Below are positions 45,201-55,978 of a stretch of DNA of 64,000 nucleotides, piece after piece. The position numbers and the translations under genes are program-made. The stretch is from Notospermus geniculatus (taxonomy: Eukaryota > Nemertea > Pilidiophora > Heteronemertea > Lineidae), in assembly GCA_002633025.1 (NCBI GenBank), contig NMRB01001303.1, positions 62,001 through 126,000 of the forward strand, in the 5' to 3' direction. The notes below the pieces were generated by a model. It saw only the letters and a list, made by a program, of their open reading frames with translations, was not told where the DNA came from and made no database searches. Positions within the stretch are counted from its first letter, which is position 1; the number at the start of each line of letters is the position of its first letter.

Positions 45201-45746
45201 TATAATTACACCAAAATATGTAAAAACTTTCAGCCACAAGGTCTCAGTAAAAGGACACTCCAGATATTCTAAACGAGAAACCACTAAATCTTTCTTAACA
45301 TACAAAGCTACCCCACCCCCTCTTGTTGCACGATCATTTCTGAACAAATCGTAACCAGCAATACAAATTGAATCGTCATCAACCTCATTAGTCAACCAAG
45401 TTTCTGTCAAAGCTATGAGTGAATAATCATCACCAGAAAGGACCTGCAGAGCAGCCAATTTGTTTGGCTCACTCGTCAAGCTCCTGCAATTGATACAGCA
45501 GAAGGAATAGTTACTACTCCATATCTGGGGACCCGGATGCAATTCAACGTCCCCTGCCAAAATTAGACAAAAATATATATATGAGCATATTGTTAAATTT
45601 GAAGAAAAGATACTAAAAAGTAGCAATTTCCAAAATGAGGACTGACTAGTCCGCCCTGCATGTACAAACACAATACAATATGCTTTACAATAAAAATACC
45701 CTATGCTTGCCCTATAATTCATAACGCAATTACCCATAATTGTCAA
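42279..45746 (-). CDS. LINE endonuclease/reverse transcriptase (1155 residues), intact
   Basis: It encodes the enzyme that nicks DNA and copies LINE RNA. After a hydrophobic N-terminal stretch and a 2A-like motif (residues 65-73), an apurinic-type endonuclease runs from about residue 80 to 310: INCRSL, ALTETWLTN, IIVGDFNAKDIRWG near 225, LLDLIITDSPGS, CDHCIIYG. The reverse transcriptase covers roughly 530-800: ATGPDGLSNYLLR, YRPVSSLSCLSKILER, LDISKAFDRVWH, SGVPQGSVLGPILF, then the catalytic FADD near 755. The C-terminus has a Cys/His cluster, MCSCMQDIESPQHYFLYC, near 1065. No stop or frameshift interrupts it, so the copy is young and may be active. The start is the first Met of the frame; the true start may differ. 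Confidence 0.92.
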   Translation of the reverse strand: MTIMGNCVMNYRASIGYFYCKAYCIVFVHAGRTSQSSFWKLLLFSIFSSNLTICSYIYFCLILAGDVELHPGPQIWSSNYSFCCINCRSLTSEPNKLAALQVLSGDDYSLIALTETWLTNEVDDDSICIAGYDLFRNDRATRGGGVALYVKKDLVVSRLEYLECPFTETLWLKVFTYFGVIIFGVCYCPQTISEQVDNADRFIDYLDSVFDGIDAINPKNVIIVGDFNAKDIRWGYTNYSNALGQRLYNFVENRNLSQLITEPTRITPFSTSLLDLIITDSPGSFLMVGTFPPLNEFCDHCIIYGYMGQAPRPKQYHYKEFFDLRNVSWDELNAIIEAVPWNECYTDGNDPDAVLCRWLDLLMSTLRTHIPTRRIKIKANDKSWITPHVKHCVNVRRRLYKKAKLYDTPLFWERYREADKAYSDAIRTAKSDYYKYFYDSLNDPNTCSKKWWKLVKSIYGSGNDSSSLIPDLLVDGNLVHELEDKCNSFNIYFAQQWNIDDSDEVLPDLMQRAPDLNLPIISSDLVRRKLNSLVISKATGPDGLSNYLLRNLSLSLCEPLSVLFNLSLNSGVFPRYWKSANVIPLYKKGDKSLVSSYRPVSSLSCLSKILERCVADHLWDFLQSNNLISDKQSGFVPGDSTSNQLVIISDMVLNAFERGNEVNAIYLDISKAFDRVWHRGLLHKLHAYGIHGTLHQWFTSYLLQRTQRVVINGASSLDVEIKSGVPQGSVLGPILFLLFINDIVEVVNSDMYLFADDSTLLDEFDDLQLSINKLNNDLIAIENWANIWRVDFNPLKSEGMTFSSRRVHSSAENLIFFCNSSVKFVLSHKHLGIFLNSSFKWNNHIDYINNKCMKRLNILRKLKYKLPRATLNTLYLTMIRSLIEYGLILFYGNETILTKKLESIQYQAALIVSGALKYSSYDKVIKDLGWPKICDRAKFLKVSLFCKAINGLTSANFSNFILERCTRAGGLDHLRNLTRFLPPFGRSNRYMDSFLPFTCRHWNEIPTIITNSSSLSSFKSQYKKYYFSKPIYGCNVGDRGLNILHARFRIGFTSLNHDLYLRSLCDSPMCSCMQDIESPQHYFLYCPLFMDARQTLVNTISDIFNNCGLDLSLFSDEVLLNHLIYGFQSEFATNNPVLFLATQEYIRNTSRFNNI
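45528..45554 (-). other. 2A-like motif GDVELHPGP in the LINE ORF
   Basis: Codons 65-73 of the LINE ORF read GDVELHPGP just after a hydrophobic run (SYIYFCLILA). The 2A consensus is D(V/I)ExNPGP, at which ribosomes skip a peptide bond between Gly and Pro. 2A-like motifs near the N-terminus are known in CR1/L2-type LINEs of sea urchins and other animals. Here His replaces Asn, so activity is uncertain. Confidence 0.7.
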
Positions 45747-45800
45747 ATATTAGAGAAATCATGGAGGGCAAGCAAACCAAAGCATAAGTAATCAACATCA

Positions 45801-46388
45801 AGGTTACACAACAACATAGCAAAGTATACAAAATCAAGGAGCAAGATGTGCAAGTGCAAGTGACATTACAAAACGGCTGACAGCTTACCAAAACGTAAAA
45901 GTTACGCATTGGAATTGGCCAGCATGGCTATCCAAACTTCATCCTTTTGTCAAAACGACTGTAGTACGAATGACCAAAGAAATAACCATGTTCAAAAGGG
46001 AGTGAGATATATATATATATATTGCTGTAAATATATGCGACTAGAGGTTGGGCCCTGTCGAATGGCAGTGCTCGCCTGTTCAGACCGCCGCTGAGCGTGA
46101 ACGGAACGTTTCATTGACGGTCTTTATAACGTGCGCGGTCTTGTCTATGTACCGTAAAAGGCTGCTTCGTGTACTGTTAGGGAGAAACAGCAAAATTACT
46201 AGACCCATGTCAGACCCCCTGCAAAAAGACAGTTTTTTTCCAAAAATGGCCGGGCGTCAAAGAGTTAATAAACAATGATGACCGACGAAAATACCAGTGA
46301 TACTTTATTTTTAATAACTACAGTGTACAATTTTTATTAACAAATGTAGAGTCAAAAAGGAGATTATCGAGTTAACGGTAGGTTTTCA
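45801..46388. other. No gene recognised; AT microsatellite
   Basis: A (TA)n run lies at about 46006-46022. There is no domain. It may include the 5' end of the LINE. Confidence 0.5.
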
Positions 46389-47413
46389 TTGATTCCAAAA
46401 TGGAGAGGTTATTTATTCATGCATTTTCATCCCACTCTTCCCATGATTATTTTCTATGAACTTGCTGTGCCCACTCTTCGTCGTCGATGTCTTACGTACA
46501 CTCTCGACGCAGACGACGCAAGTTACAGGCTGCTTCACAATGTGCCGTTCGTCTACAAACCTCACAGTTCGTACTCATTTTTCACCGTCATTACTGCACA
46601 ATACATTGTGATGTTGATGGTGCAGAAGACAAGGTTGAGGAAATGTAGACTGAAACCAGCCTTACCACTGTACGACTTCAGGACAGGAAAGTACGTCGGT
46701 TATGTATTGATAAACACGACAGACAGGTGTTTGAAATGGCGGGGGCGTCCTCCTGGATATGCTCTGACCTTCTGGGAGATACATCAGAACATGGAATATG
46801 TTGTTTCGATCTGCCCAGTGGTTCAATACGATTATATTTTGACAATATACGATTGTTACGCGCAGCACACAGAACATGGATTAATTTACCGTCTATCATT
46901 GAATGTTTCTGACAGGATTAGGGTTTGGGGGACCAAATCTGCGACCATTCACTTTCACAGATTGGATGTCACCATTGACCTACAGATATTCCTCAGAATG
47001 TATTGGTTTGAAAACTGGTTCTGTTTCATCGATCAAAAACTGGTTTGTGGTTGAGGAAAAACAATACTCAGATACCACTTCCCGGTGAAGCTATGCTACT
47101 AGCTAGAAACACGACTGCGGGGATTGTTATGTATAAGTTAAGGAACTTCGCAAAAGATAAACATGAACATGTAGTTAGCACTGTTGATCTGGGATGTTTT
47201 AGTGGAAAAGCGCTGGTTTCGAATGATACATGTATTCCATTAAAATTGTCACTTTTCAGGATAAGAGGTCCTGTTTCAGTCGTGAATCAAATGTCACATC
47301 AGAATGTAGAAATTGATGGGAAAAAGTCACTGACGGTGATACCTGGGTTTCTCGACAGCACTAAGAGGCGCCGTATTTACAAAACTGTTTATATTTTCAA
47401 ACAGGTTCTTTGA
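46389..47413 (+). CDS. Unrecognised coding-like region in two overlapping frames
   Basis: Two plus-strand frames follow one another. 46389-47054 (221 codons) contains RRCLTYTLDADDASYRLLHN and YDFRTGKYVGYVLINTTDRC. 47045-47413 (122 codons) contains LPGEAMLLARNTTAGIV and GFLDSTKRRRIYKT. A 221-codon open frame is long for this AT-rich DNA, and the second frame takes over within 10 bases, which looks like one coding region with a frameshift or an unseen intron. I do not recognise a family. It could equally be a decayed transposon gene. Confidence 0.35.
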
Positions 47414-48639
47414 ACAACATTCCCCGTTTCATCTAGCATACGCTGATTTATAAAAACACAAAGGCCTATATATTCAAATTAAATACATTTTCTTCATTCA
47501 ATATTCTTCTGGTTCTAAGATTCTTGGGGACGTATGATGGTTGCAGCCCTCAAGTGTGCTAGTAGGCAATAGCGTTGTTTTATCTGTCAGTGTTCGCCTA
47601 CGTCGGTGTTTCCCCTAATTTTTTAAATAAACGCTGGCAGATAGATCACCACGTTTCTCTGCGTGTCCCGGCTGTTCTTGCAGGATTTGGCCTAAGAAAG
47701 GGGCAGCGTTCAAAAACGTGGCAGCTGTCAGAATTATTTGGTTAACCGTTTAACCGATTTTTACTTATCCAAGGAACTTATGGTGTCAGTATTTTTTATA
47801 ATAAAATGTCTGGAACATTGAGATGACTCNGGGAATCTGCCCCCGGATATTTTTTAGCGCAATTTCGATTTTTAGTATCATTTCCATTTTAGCATATATA
47901 TTTTGACGGGTGTAGTAGTGGATGGTTCGTGGTCTTTCCGCTACACTTTATTACAATCTGTTTGTTGCAGTTTTGATAGGGTGGAACTTTGTAAGGATTT
48001 TGGGCTTCGATTAATCAAAATATGTTGAGTGGTTGACAAGATATTTGCGATTAACAAAATTTCATCGGAATTTCAATTTTTTTACACAATTTTGATATCA
48101 GTAGACAGAGCTCACTTAGAAATAATATGAAGTTTTGAAACTTTCTGCTAAACAGGTTAAAAGGTAAGCCTTTTTTTCAAAATATCAACATTTTGATGTT
48201 TTAAAAAATATGCCCTATTTCTGCCGAGCTAATGCAAAAAAATCCAGGATTTTGTATACCCGTCTTGTGAGGTTAGTATTTATGTAATGGCATCAAAATT
48301 TCATAAACTGCAGGAAAATCTCGAAATTATCAAAATTTTGATAATCTCAAATATATCTGCATGATGAAACAAAGCCCAAAGTCCCTAAAAAGTTCCACTC
48401 GATCAAAACTGCAACAAAAAAACTAATAAAAATTTTGATTTTTTTGTTTCTTTCTGATGGGCTGTACACGATATTTCAAATTTCAAAAAATTTGATGCAA
48501 AAATATGGTCAACAAGATGTACTTTCAGGTGGCGCAAACCGTGTTAAAATTGGCCCAGTAGTGTTTGAAACATTCAAGGTATCAGGTGTAGATAAACGTA
48601 TGTTCATGACTGTACCTATCAACAAGCGCTTGAGTTAGT
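47414..48639. other. No gene recognised; dispersed repeat piece
   Basis: 48480-48600 is a diverged copy of 38256-38365 (shared ACCGTGT, AAAATTGGCCCAGTAGT, TCAGGTG). A single N is at 47830. GGCAGATAGATCACC near 47636 echoes CGATCTATCTGCCAG at 23550, possibly ends of one repeat family. Confidence 0.5.
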
Positions 48640-48765
48640 AACTCAGGCGCCTGAATCATTAAGTCAGGCGCTTGAGTTAATTAAGTCAGGCGCCTGAGTG
48701 AGTATTAACTCAGGCACTTAAGTTATTAAGTCAGGCGCCTGAGTTATTAAAGTCAGTGCATTATG
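48631..48765. repeat. Short palindromic satellite
   Basis: Five or so units of AAGTCAGGCGCCTGAGTTA or AACTCAGGCGCCTGAGTT lie in a row. The 18-base unit core is a perfect palindrome, with units about 22-30 bp apart. The array can form several alternative hairpins. Confidence 0.75.
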
Positions 48766-49563
48766 AACGCGACGCCACGGACCAGAAACCGATAAAGTCA
48801 TGAAAGTGACGACACTCACTATTGTTCCTACGTCCAAAAACGTCCACAAACCGAAAATAATTTTCTACGCCTCGTATTTTCCTTCTAGAAGCTCGTAAAT
48901 AAATAAATGATCCATTGGTCGAACTTGTAGTGGCCGATATTTTTAGCAAATTCCATGGAGCGCTTGGGATGAAAAAATGCAAGAATTTCCTGACAGGTAA
49001 ACATTTCTCGCAGATTCGTTTCAGACCGACGATGAAGGGCCCGGGAGCAGCAAGGAAAATTAACAAGTCATACTTCGGTATGAACCGAAAACTCAGTAAT
49101 CTGCTCATCTGTTTCAACCTATCCACTAATATCATTTGAGGAATTAATAAACGATATTTTAAAGGAGGATCATTCTAGTTTTTGTGGTAGTATGCTAAAA
49201 ATATCATTCCGGAGCTACTAATCGTAACATCAAACAGCCCTTGTTGGCCAAGGGATAATCTAAGATACCGGTATTTTTCTTCCACTTCCATGGAACATCA
49301 GCCCCATTCTACAGGTTCAGTCGAGTTTGAGCAGTTCTGTTTTCCTCTAGCACATCATGGATTTAAAATTTCAAATTTCCTTCTGGTAGAAACGAAACAA
49401 CAAATTATCCGTCAAATCCAATGCAGAAACCAATCCATGTGGAACTGTTCACTAAATCGCCCGTCAAAACGACAACCCCTTTATGGGATCCCTCAGGGTT
49501 GAACAGATGGGATATACAATTTTCGCAGAGTCTAGGACCGTTTTTAACCTGAGGGAACACTCA
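48766..49563. other. No gene recognised
   Basis: Overlapping frames on both strands (48761-49139) have no recognisable domain. Confidence 0.45.
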
Positions 49564-49709
49564 GGGCCGTATGAACCAACGAAGATTATCTTGAACTCAG
49601 GTTGAGCCACAACTTTTCCATTGTCACATCATGCCCTGGCAAACCTGAACAATTGAAAAGCTGTGGCTCAACGTGAGTTCAAGATAATCTTCGTTGGTTC
49701 ATACGGCCC
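49564..49709. mobile_element. Foldback MITE with near-perfect 58-bp arms
   Basis: GGGCCGTATGAACCAACGAA, followed by GATTATCTTGAACTCA, is inverted at 49655-49709. The arms enclose about 30 bp. Direct flanking duplication is not clear. Confidence 0.7.
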
Positions 49710-49935
49710 ATAGTTTTGGTATATACTCAAGAGCCACATGTGAGGGAAGTCTGCAAAAAACGTCGTTTGCATTGAATTATGAAACATCCATCCAGCATCT
49801 TGTGAACAAGAACCACTGGGTAGGATGTTGTATTGGCTGAAGTATTGTCACAATTTTCCAAGATACCTGGTCAAAATACCGTTGTCATTTTTACGCCACA
49901 ATACATTATATTTGCGGTTTTATCGGCAATTGTTT

Positions 49936-49973
49936 GACCTTGGAGGAATTATACTTGAATTCCTCCAAGGTTT
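49936..49973. repeat. Hairpin
   Basis: ACCTTGGAGGAATT and AATTCCTCCAAGGT pair perfectly across a 7-nt loop. Confidence 0.65.
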
Positions 49974-50984
49974 GACGAATCGATACATGAACATAACCTG
50001 CAGTTTATGCGAGAAGTGGGAAATAATCGTTTTTATTACATCTGTAGATTGTATATTAGATTTTCCGTTAGGGCCGAAGCCATCGCAGTATTGGCCCTAG
50101 TTAGTACGAAAGAGGCCATTTCAAGCTACTCATGTTCCTCACGACTACGTGCGGCAGTAACCCAATGCATGCGTTATGCACTGATTTTATGGTAGTCATA
50201 CGTAGTCGTCAGTAATCCGTGGCGGATACCTGGACCAGCCGCTAGCTAAGCGGACGTGGTAACCACTAGGTTACCAAGGCTCCTCACCATTTCTAGATCT
50301 CTTCTGTGACAGAACCCTTTATTTTTTCCAATGTTTACCCTGTTGTTTAGATTTTTCCGTCATGCCCAAAGCCGTCGCATCATTGGCCCTGGTTATCATT
50401 TGTTGCAGAATTGCACTCACTCTTTCATTAGGAAATCAGCCCCTAGGCCCCTATTACATAGAAGTATACGGTATACGAGAGCTTGTATTGTTCGTAGGAC
50501 TTACTTCCGAATTCCGGCGGATTTATCTTGGTGGTCATTGTATTCGGGTTGGCTTACAAACTAAAAGATGACGCCTCCACTTGTCCGTACTGTCCACGCT
50601 GCTGTACGACTGTATGTCTAATGTACACACTATTGTCGGGCACTACAGTTCCTTTCTCGGACGCTACACTTCCACAAACGATATCACAGTTCACAAACAC
50701 CACTTTTTCACGAAAGTCACTCCTTACTCTTACGCTCTAATTCCTTTACACTTCCACACCGTAAATTATCGCTTTGCCTCTGCTACCATTGTTAAAATCA
50801 GGCAAATTCACTCAGGTCCACACAGGATAGACTTCATACCACCACACTTTATTACGCTTCGCCCACATGACGTCACAATCATACATTAAAACATTAATAC
50901 ATTAACAATAACATGGGAACGACTTGAGATTTTCTTGTGAAATTTTTTGGACATGTTGCTTGTGAGTAGACATTGTTTCCTTTC
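49974..50984. other. No gene recognised; weak tRNA-like sequence
   Basis: At 50225-50290 on the minus strand, CCTTGGTAACCTAGTGGTTA is A-box-like, but no good B box follows. Frames at 50331-50889 overlap in all phases and lack a domain. Confidence 0.4.
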
Positions 50985-51850
50985 GATATCCAGCGTCATT
51001 CGATTCAAGGTTTGGCCAATAGGGGGCTAAATGTGAAAACAGGAAAAGTGCTATTTCTCCCGAACAAATGAATGGATCGTCACCAAATTTTTATCATGAT
51101 ACATAACATAATACCCGGGTTTTTGATTAGACGCACTTTTGAAGGTCACAGAGGTCAGAGTTGTACAAAAGTAACGAACCTGCCACAGTTCGCCATTATT
51201 TCACTGAGCAATTTCTTATCTTGCATAAATGTAGATTAGAGGGGTACCATCGAAAATGCTGAGTTTCGGTGCAATTGGACTTCTAGTATGGCCGCCAGGT
51301 GGCGTAACCTGAAAATCATCTAAGTGCTATAACTCAGGGACGCCGTGACCCACAAAGCTCAAACATGATATGTACCTCCTTCTAGATGACCTTTATGTGC
51401 ACGTCAACTTTCGGCTTGATTTGACTTCCATTATGGCCACCAGGTGGCATAATCCCAAAATCATCAAAGTGCTATAACTCGGAAATGAATTGACCTACAC
51501 TGCTAAAATTTGATACGTGACTCCCTTTAGATAATTTACATGTGCATGCGAAGTTTCAGCCTGATCGGGCATCCAATCTGGCCACCAGGTGGCGTAACCC
51601 CCGAAAATCATCAAAGTGCTACATGTATAACTCAGGAACGACGTGACCAAGAGCGCTCAAATGTGCTATATGGCTCCCTCTCGATGACATTTATGTGCAT
51701 CGGAAGTTTTGGCCTGATTGGACATCAAATATGGCCACCAGGTGGCGTAACCCAAAAAATAACTCAGGAGTGACTTGGCCCAGATTGCTCATAACTGATA
51801 TGTACCTTCATCTGTCACAAAACTATTACATGTATGTCCAACCAGGTGAG
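50985..51850 (+). repeat. Family 1 tandem array (CCAGGTGGCG units)
   Basis: Units of about 144 bp start near 51303, 51447, 51594 and 51746. Each contains AAAATCATCAAAGTGCTA, TAACTCAGGAACGAC, GCTCAAA, GTTTCGGCCTGATTGGAC and TGGCCACCAGGTGGCG. They match the repeat at 10540-10733. The hairpin cap is missing here. Confidence 0.7.
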
Positions 51851-52134
51851 CATGTAGTCTATGGCCCATTTCATTTTATTCACTTGTCCACTTCGAAAAC
51901 CTGGTTATTTGCCACGCTTAGCGTGCGTCTTGTTCTTATTGTTTCCCTCCTGACGGATTAAGCGGCAACTAACCCAACAATAACCATTCTAGGCCGCGTC
52001 TATTGTTGGGGAACACTGAGCTACAGAAACACTCACCTATTTTACACTGGTCGCACGCGTGGTCCACTTAGAGGGGTTTCACTGTACTGATCAGCTCGAT
52101 CATCCGGGCAACGTAAAAGTGCAATACTAGGGAG

Positions 52135-52262
52135 TTTAAGAAATCTAACGATAAACGTTAACTTTACGACAACATTATTTTTCGTACCGAAAATGCAATA
52201 TAAAATCTGGTGAATGTGTAGTATGAAAAATAACGTTGTCGTCAAGTTCACGTTTATCGAAA
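52135..52262. repeat. Inverted repeat with about 45-bp arms
   Basis: GATAAACGTTAACTTTACGA with CAACATTATTTTTCGTAC is inverted at 52217-52259 with several mismatches. A second inverted pair, GGAGATGGTTGGTACCA (52307) and TGGTACCAACCATCTCC (52519), brackets the stretch up to the L2 tail. Confidence 0.55.
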
Positions 52263-52537
52263 TTCATTTTCATTTCCAGGACATACATGACATAATGTAT
52301 TTCTGGAGATGGTTGGTACCAAAAATGCCCCTGCCGCCAGTGCGTCTTTTAGCATATCATGTAAGATCGAGAGAGTTATGGTACATCTCGAATTTTTAAA
52401 TTTCTAGTTTGCAGATACAAAGTGGAAACGAAAGATACATTTCAAAGTTTAATATACACCGTAACTCTATCGGTCTAACGTCATACACTAAAAGACCCTC
52501 TTGCAGCAGGCGATATTTGTGGTACCAACCATCTCCT

Positions 52538-53560
52538 GAAATAATAATAATAATAATAATTTATTTAATTAAAGTGCAACATTAATGTAGAAACATTTTC
52601 TATGCACTGTACAATAAAACAATATGGATGCATAATTTAAAACATATATTGCCTAGTCGAAAACTTTTTTAAAAAGAAATGTTTTCAGATTTTTCTTAAA
52701 ACTGGTGGTGTCCGTGAGGCAGCGCATTTCGGCCGGTAAGGAGTTCCACAGTCTGGGCGCCACCGCCCCCAGCGATCGGTCACCGTACTGCCCATTGGTG
52801 CGTGGGATGGCGAGAAGCCAAGGATCAGCCGTCGACCGAAGACTGCGGGTAGGGCTCCGCAGCCTGAGGAACTCCTGTAAATAACCGGGACTAGTCTCAC
52901 GGTGCAACACATTATGCACCGTAAGTAAGATCTTGTAGTCAATGCGCTGCCTCACAGGCAGCCAATGGAGGTCTTTTAAAATTGGTGTGATGTGCTCTCT
53001 CCTCCTGGTTCTGGTGAGAAGTCTCGCGGCAGAGTTCTGTGCCTTCTGCAGGCGAGAAATCTCACAGTCAGGCAGACCCAGGAGAAGAGAGTTTTGGAAA
53101 TCCAATCTTGTGGTGATGAGAGCATTTATGATACGTGCACATGTCACATCAGTGAGATATCTTCGGACTTTTGCCAACCTAGAGATCTGGAAATAAACCG
53201 ATTTTACAACACTAGAGACCTGCGGCGACATGCTTAAATTTGCATCAAATTGCGCTCCAAGGTTGCGAACCTGGCTAGAGGCGCGAACTGAGGCAGCACC
53301 AATTTGGATGGCAGGGAGTGGCTGCAGCCTCGACATCCTTTGTTTTGAAGCAACAATTAGGAATTCAGTTTTCTCATCGTTGCCCTTGAGATGGTTTGGT
53401 GCAAGCCACTCCCTGACATCACGCACACAGTCCTCAGCCTTGGATATGGCTGCCAACAGTCCGGCCGCAGATGTCTCAAATGTAGTATAAAGTTGAATAT
53501 CATCAGCAAAACCATGTCTCATCATGTTGTGTCGATCAATAATAGCGCTAAGCGAAATAC
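52538..53560 (-). pseudogene. 5'-truncated L2 LINE, reverse transcriptase C-terminal part
   Basis: The minus-strand frame 53525-52653 is open for 290 codons. It begins inside the reverse transcriptase at HGFADDIQLYTTF and continues through NLGAQFDANLSMSPQV, ILKDLHWLPVRQRIDYKILL, GDRSLGAVAPRLWNSLPAEM and SFKKNLKTFLFKKVFD. This is the typical L2-clade C-terminus. The coding match extends back to about 53555 (LSAIIDRHN). The 3' end has an (ATT)n tail at 52538-52562. The endonuclease and most of the RT are gone, so it cannot move itself. Confidence 0.9.
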
Positions 53561-53699
53561 ATTAAGTCATGGAAATGACTTCGTGTTTCGTCAGATTTGC
53601 GATACCTCAGTATTGCTACTTATTTTGAAAGGATACAAGTGCAAAGAAATATTGAAGGGCATACACTACGCATAACAATTATTACGACGAGTAAAAACA

Positions 53700-54270
53700 G
53701 ACATTTTGGCCAATTTCCGCCAATTTCGTACGGTGCCCGACCAGCTCCCTCACGGTTCCCACGGGCACCGGGACATTTTGCACCAGCCGTACGGGCGCCG
53801 CGGTGCTGAGCTGGCTGCTCCCAAATCTCCCGGCGTTTTCATCCGACCGGTAGGCCGTAGAAAGCCCGTAGAGGCCCGTAGCGGCCCCTACGGGTCGTGT
53901 GCGGGCTCCTGCCAGTGACCGGGCTGGTTGCGCACGATTTTTTCTCCCAATTAAGCCTAGGTCACATATCCACCGGGCCCCTTACGATTTTCCCCACCCG
54001 GCAGCTTGCCGTGGATTTCAGAGACCGTACGGGTCCATTACGATTTTCATGTCTACGGTGTGTGTGGTCACATATTCTACGGCGCCCGGCGACATATTCT
54101 ACGGCGCCCGGCGGAGCCCGGTGAAAATTGGTGGAGAGTAATCGCAAGACGCCCGTCAACAATCCGTAAAGGTGCCGGCCGGATGCCGTGTGGTAAGCTT
54201 TCGGGCTCCGTCCGATGAACAGATGCGCCGCAAGGCGCCCGGTTGGGGCCCGGCAGGGGTAGGGGAGACC
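53700..54270. repeat. GC-rich inverted-repeat element fragments
   Basis: The stretch is rich in CCGTACGG-type palindromes and CACCGGGCCCCTTACGATTT (53975). GCCTAGGTCACATATCCACC at 53956 matches 33488. CATATTCTACGGCGCCCGGC is repeated twice in tandem near 54071. This is MITE-like, with no gene. Confidence 0.5.
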
Positions 54271-54706
54271 GGGGCTAGTTGTAACACTTTTTCTTTTAAG
54301 GCCTATTTCTTCCTTATAACAAGATGTATTTATAACCTGCTTGGTATTTTGAATATTTGATATGAATGGTTACTTGTACACAAAACAAAGTTTGGCCATC
54401 TCTATCCATGTCTCTGAAAAATGGGTCCAAAGTCGACTGTTACCACTTACCCCGTTAAAAAAATGTCGGGGTTAGTTGTAACACATGTTGGGGTAGGTTG
54501 TAAAACATGTTGGGGGTAGGTTGTCCGTTTGTAGTTTCGAGTCATCTTTGAAAATAAAAGGATGGTAACATTCTTTGCATTGCCTAACAGCAGAATCTCT
54601 CTACTGAGGGCACTTTTACGACAGTAAGACAAGGTATATAGGTTGTACCAAAAATAGATAAAGACCAAAAATATACCACTCTGAAACCGGCCCAGCCCAA
54701 GGGTTT

Positions 54707-55300
54707 NCTGGATGGTTCTCATCGGGGCATGTCTGTCGAGCACAGCAAGCATCACTTCACAATAAGCTGAAATGGCATTATCAGCCTGGCAAGACTCAGA
54801 CATCACTGCAATATCAGCAGCTAAGGCTGCTTTGTCAACAGTTTTCAATTTACGGACTTTCATGGTCTTGGGTACTGGTTTGTTGCAATTAGTGAGACTT
54901 AGTTCAAAAAAGACTGGAAAATGGTCAGATATGGCCTTGCTTGGCTCCACAGTGAAACCAAGCAGAACACTGTCCGCTTTACGACCAATGATGTGATCTA
55001 ATGTGTTGCCTGAACGATGAGTTGATTTATTCACATACTGTGCCATGCCATGTAAATCTAACAGTTCTAGATATTTCACTGCCTCAGCGTCATTTGCACG
55101 GTTAACTTTGACGTTTATGTCTCCCACTATGGTTAAGGGTAGAGTCTCTGAGCTGTACATGTCGAGTAACTCTGAAAAATCTCGCAGAAAGCCGGTAAAT
55201 GTGCACTTATTCGTTCTGCTTGGAGGTGGGCGGTACACAAGTAGTACTCGATGTCTCCCATTTATTGTGGTCTCAACCCATTCAAATTCTGCATAAAGTC
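54707..55300 (-). pseudogene. LINE endonuclease fragment (CR1/L2 type)
   Basis: On the minus strand, EFEWVETTINGRHRVLLVYR, PPPSRTNKCTFTGFLRDFSE, TIVGDINVKVNRANDAEAVK, STHRSGNTLDHIIGRKADSV and SDHFPVFFELSL match the second half of the LINE endonuclease. GDIN stands where most have GDFN. The match ends at the N (54707), and the frame is closed upstream near 55300. It is on the same strand as the L2 fragment at 52538-53560, but a single origin is not shown. Confidence 0.8.
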
Positions 55301-55497
55301 AGAAATCTTGTTGACTACAACTGGGCATCAATGTTTTTGCACAAGATTCACTTCTTCATTGCGTAATCTGTCGTTGAAAAAAAGGTCCCCCAAAAAACTT
55401 TTTTGTTTCTGGATTTTTCACCAAAATTCCTTTGCTAGAATGAAGTTATGCCAATAAAATAAAGGTGATTTAGCAAGTTACTGTCAAAATCGGCCAT

Positions 55498-55978
55498 TTA
55501 GTTTTTGAAAAATTGACGTTTTTGTAAAGCTATATCAACACCACTTGTCTTCCACTGCCAACAACTTATGAGACGGTCCCTACATAATAATGCAAACCAT
55601 ACTTCATGTCTCTTGTGTAGGCCGTCAGTGCATACAAAATCCATAGATCTATAGAACAGGGCTGAGTCCTATGTGGCAAAAGTGTTACATAATAATTTTT
55701 CAAGTGTGTGGAGGCTTTAGTGACCAATTCATGCACTGGTTAACTTCAAACAAAGATGACAAAGGCTACTAAGTTCTTTCTCAATGCCTGTTACTTTTTG
55801 CAATACAATGTCATGAATAACCAGTACAGGTCACAACATTTATCTCTGCATATACAGTGACGCATGCATGGTGTATGGTTTGCATTATTATGTAGGGGCC
55901 GTCTCATAAGTTGTTGGTAGTGGAACACAAGTGGTGTTGATATAGCTTTACAAAAACGTCAATTTCTCAAAAGCTAAA
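55498..55978. mobile_element. Foldback element with about 105-bp arms
   Basis: The arms 55498-55607 and 55873-55978 are inverted copies (AAAGCTATATCAACACCACT, CAACAACTTATGAGACGG, CATAATAATGCAAACCAT). The loop is about 265 bp. No coding frame. Confidence 0.75.

Larger units (their letters stand above)
41698..45800 (-). mobile_element. CR1/L2-type LINE, probably near full length
   Basis: On the minus strand it contains one long ORF (45746-42279) and about 580 bp of 3' region with a GC-rich part (41870-42070). It ends in the simple tail AATAAAGATAAAGATAAAG (about 41701-41722). Such short tandem tails are usual in CR1/L2-type LINEs. The 5' border is uncertain, and a separate ORF1 was not found between 45747 and 46388. 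Confidence 0.75.
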
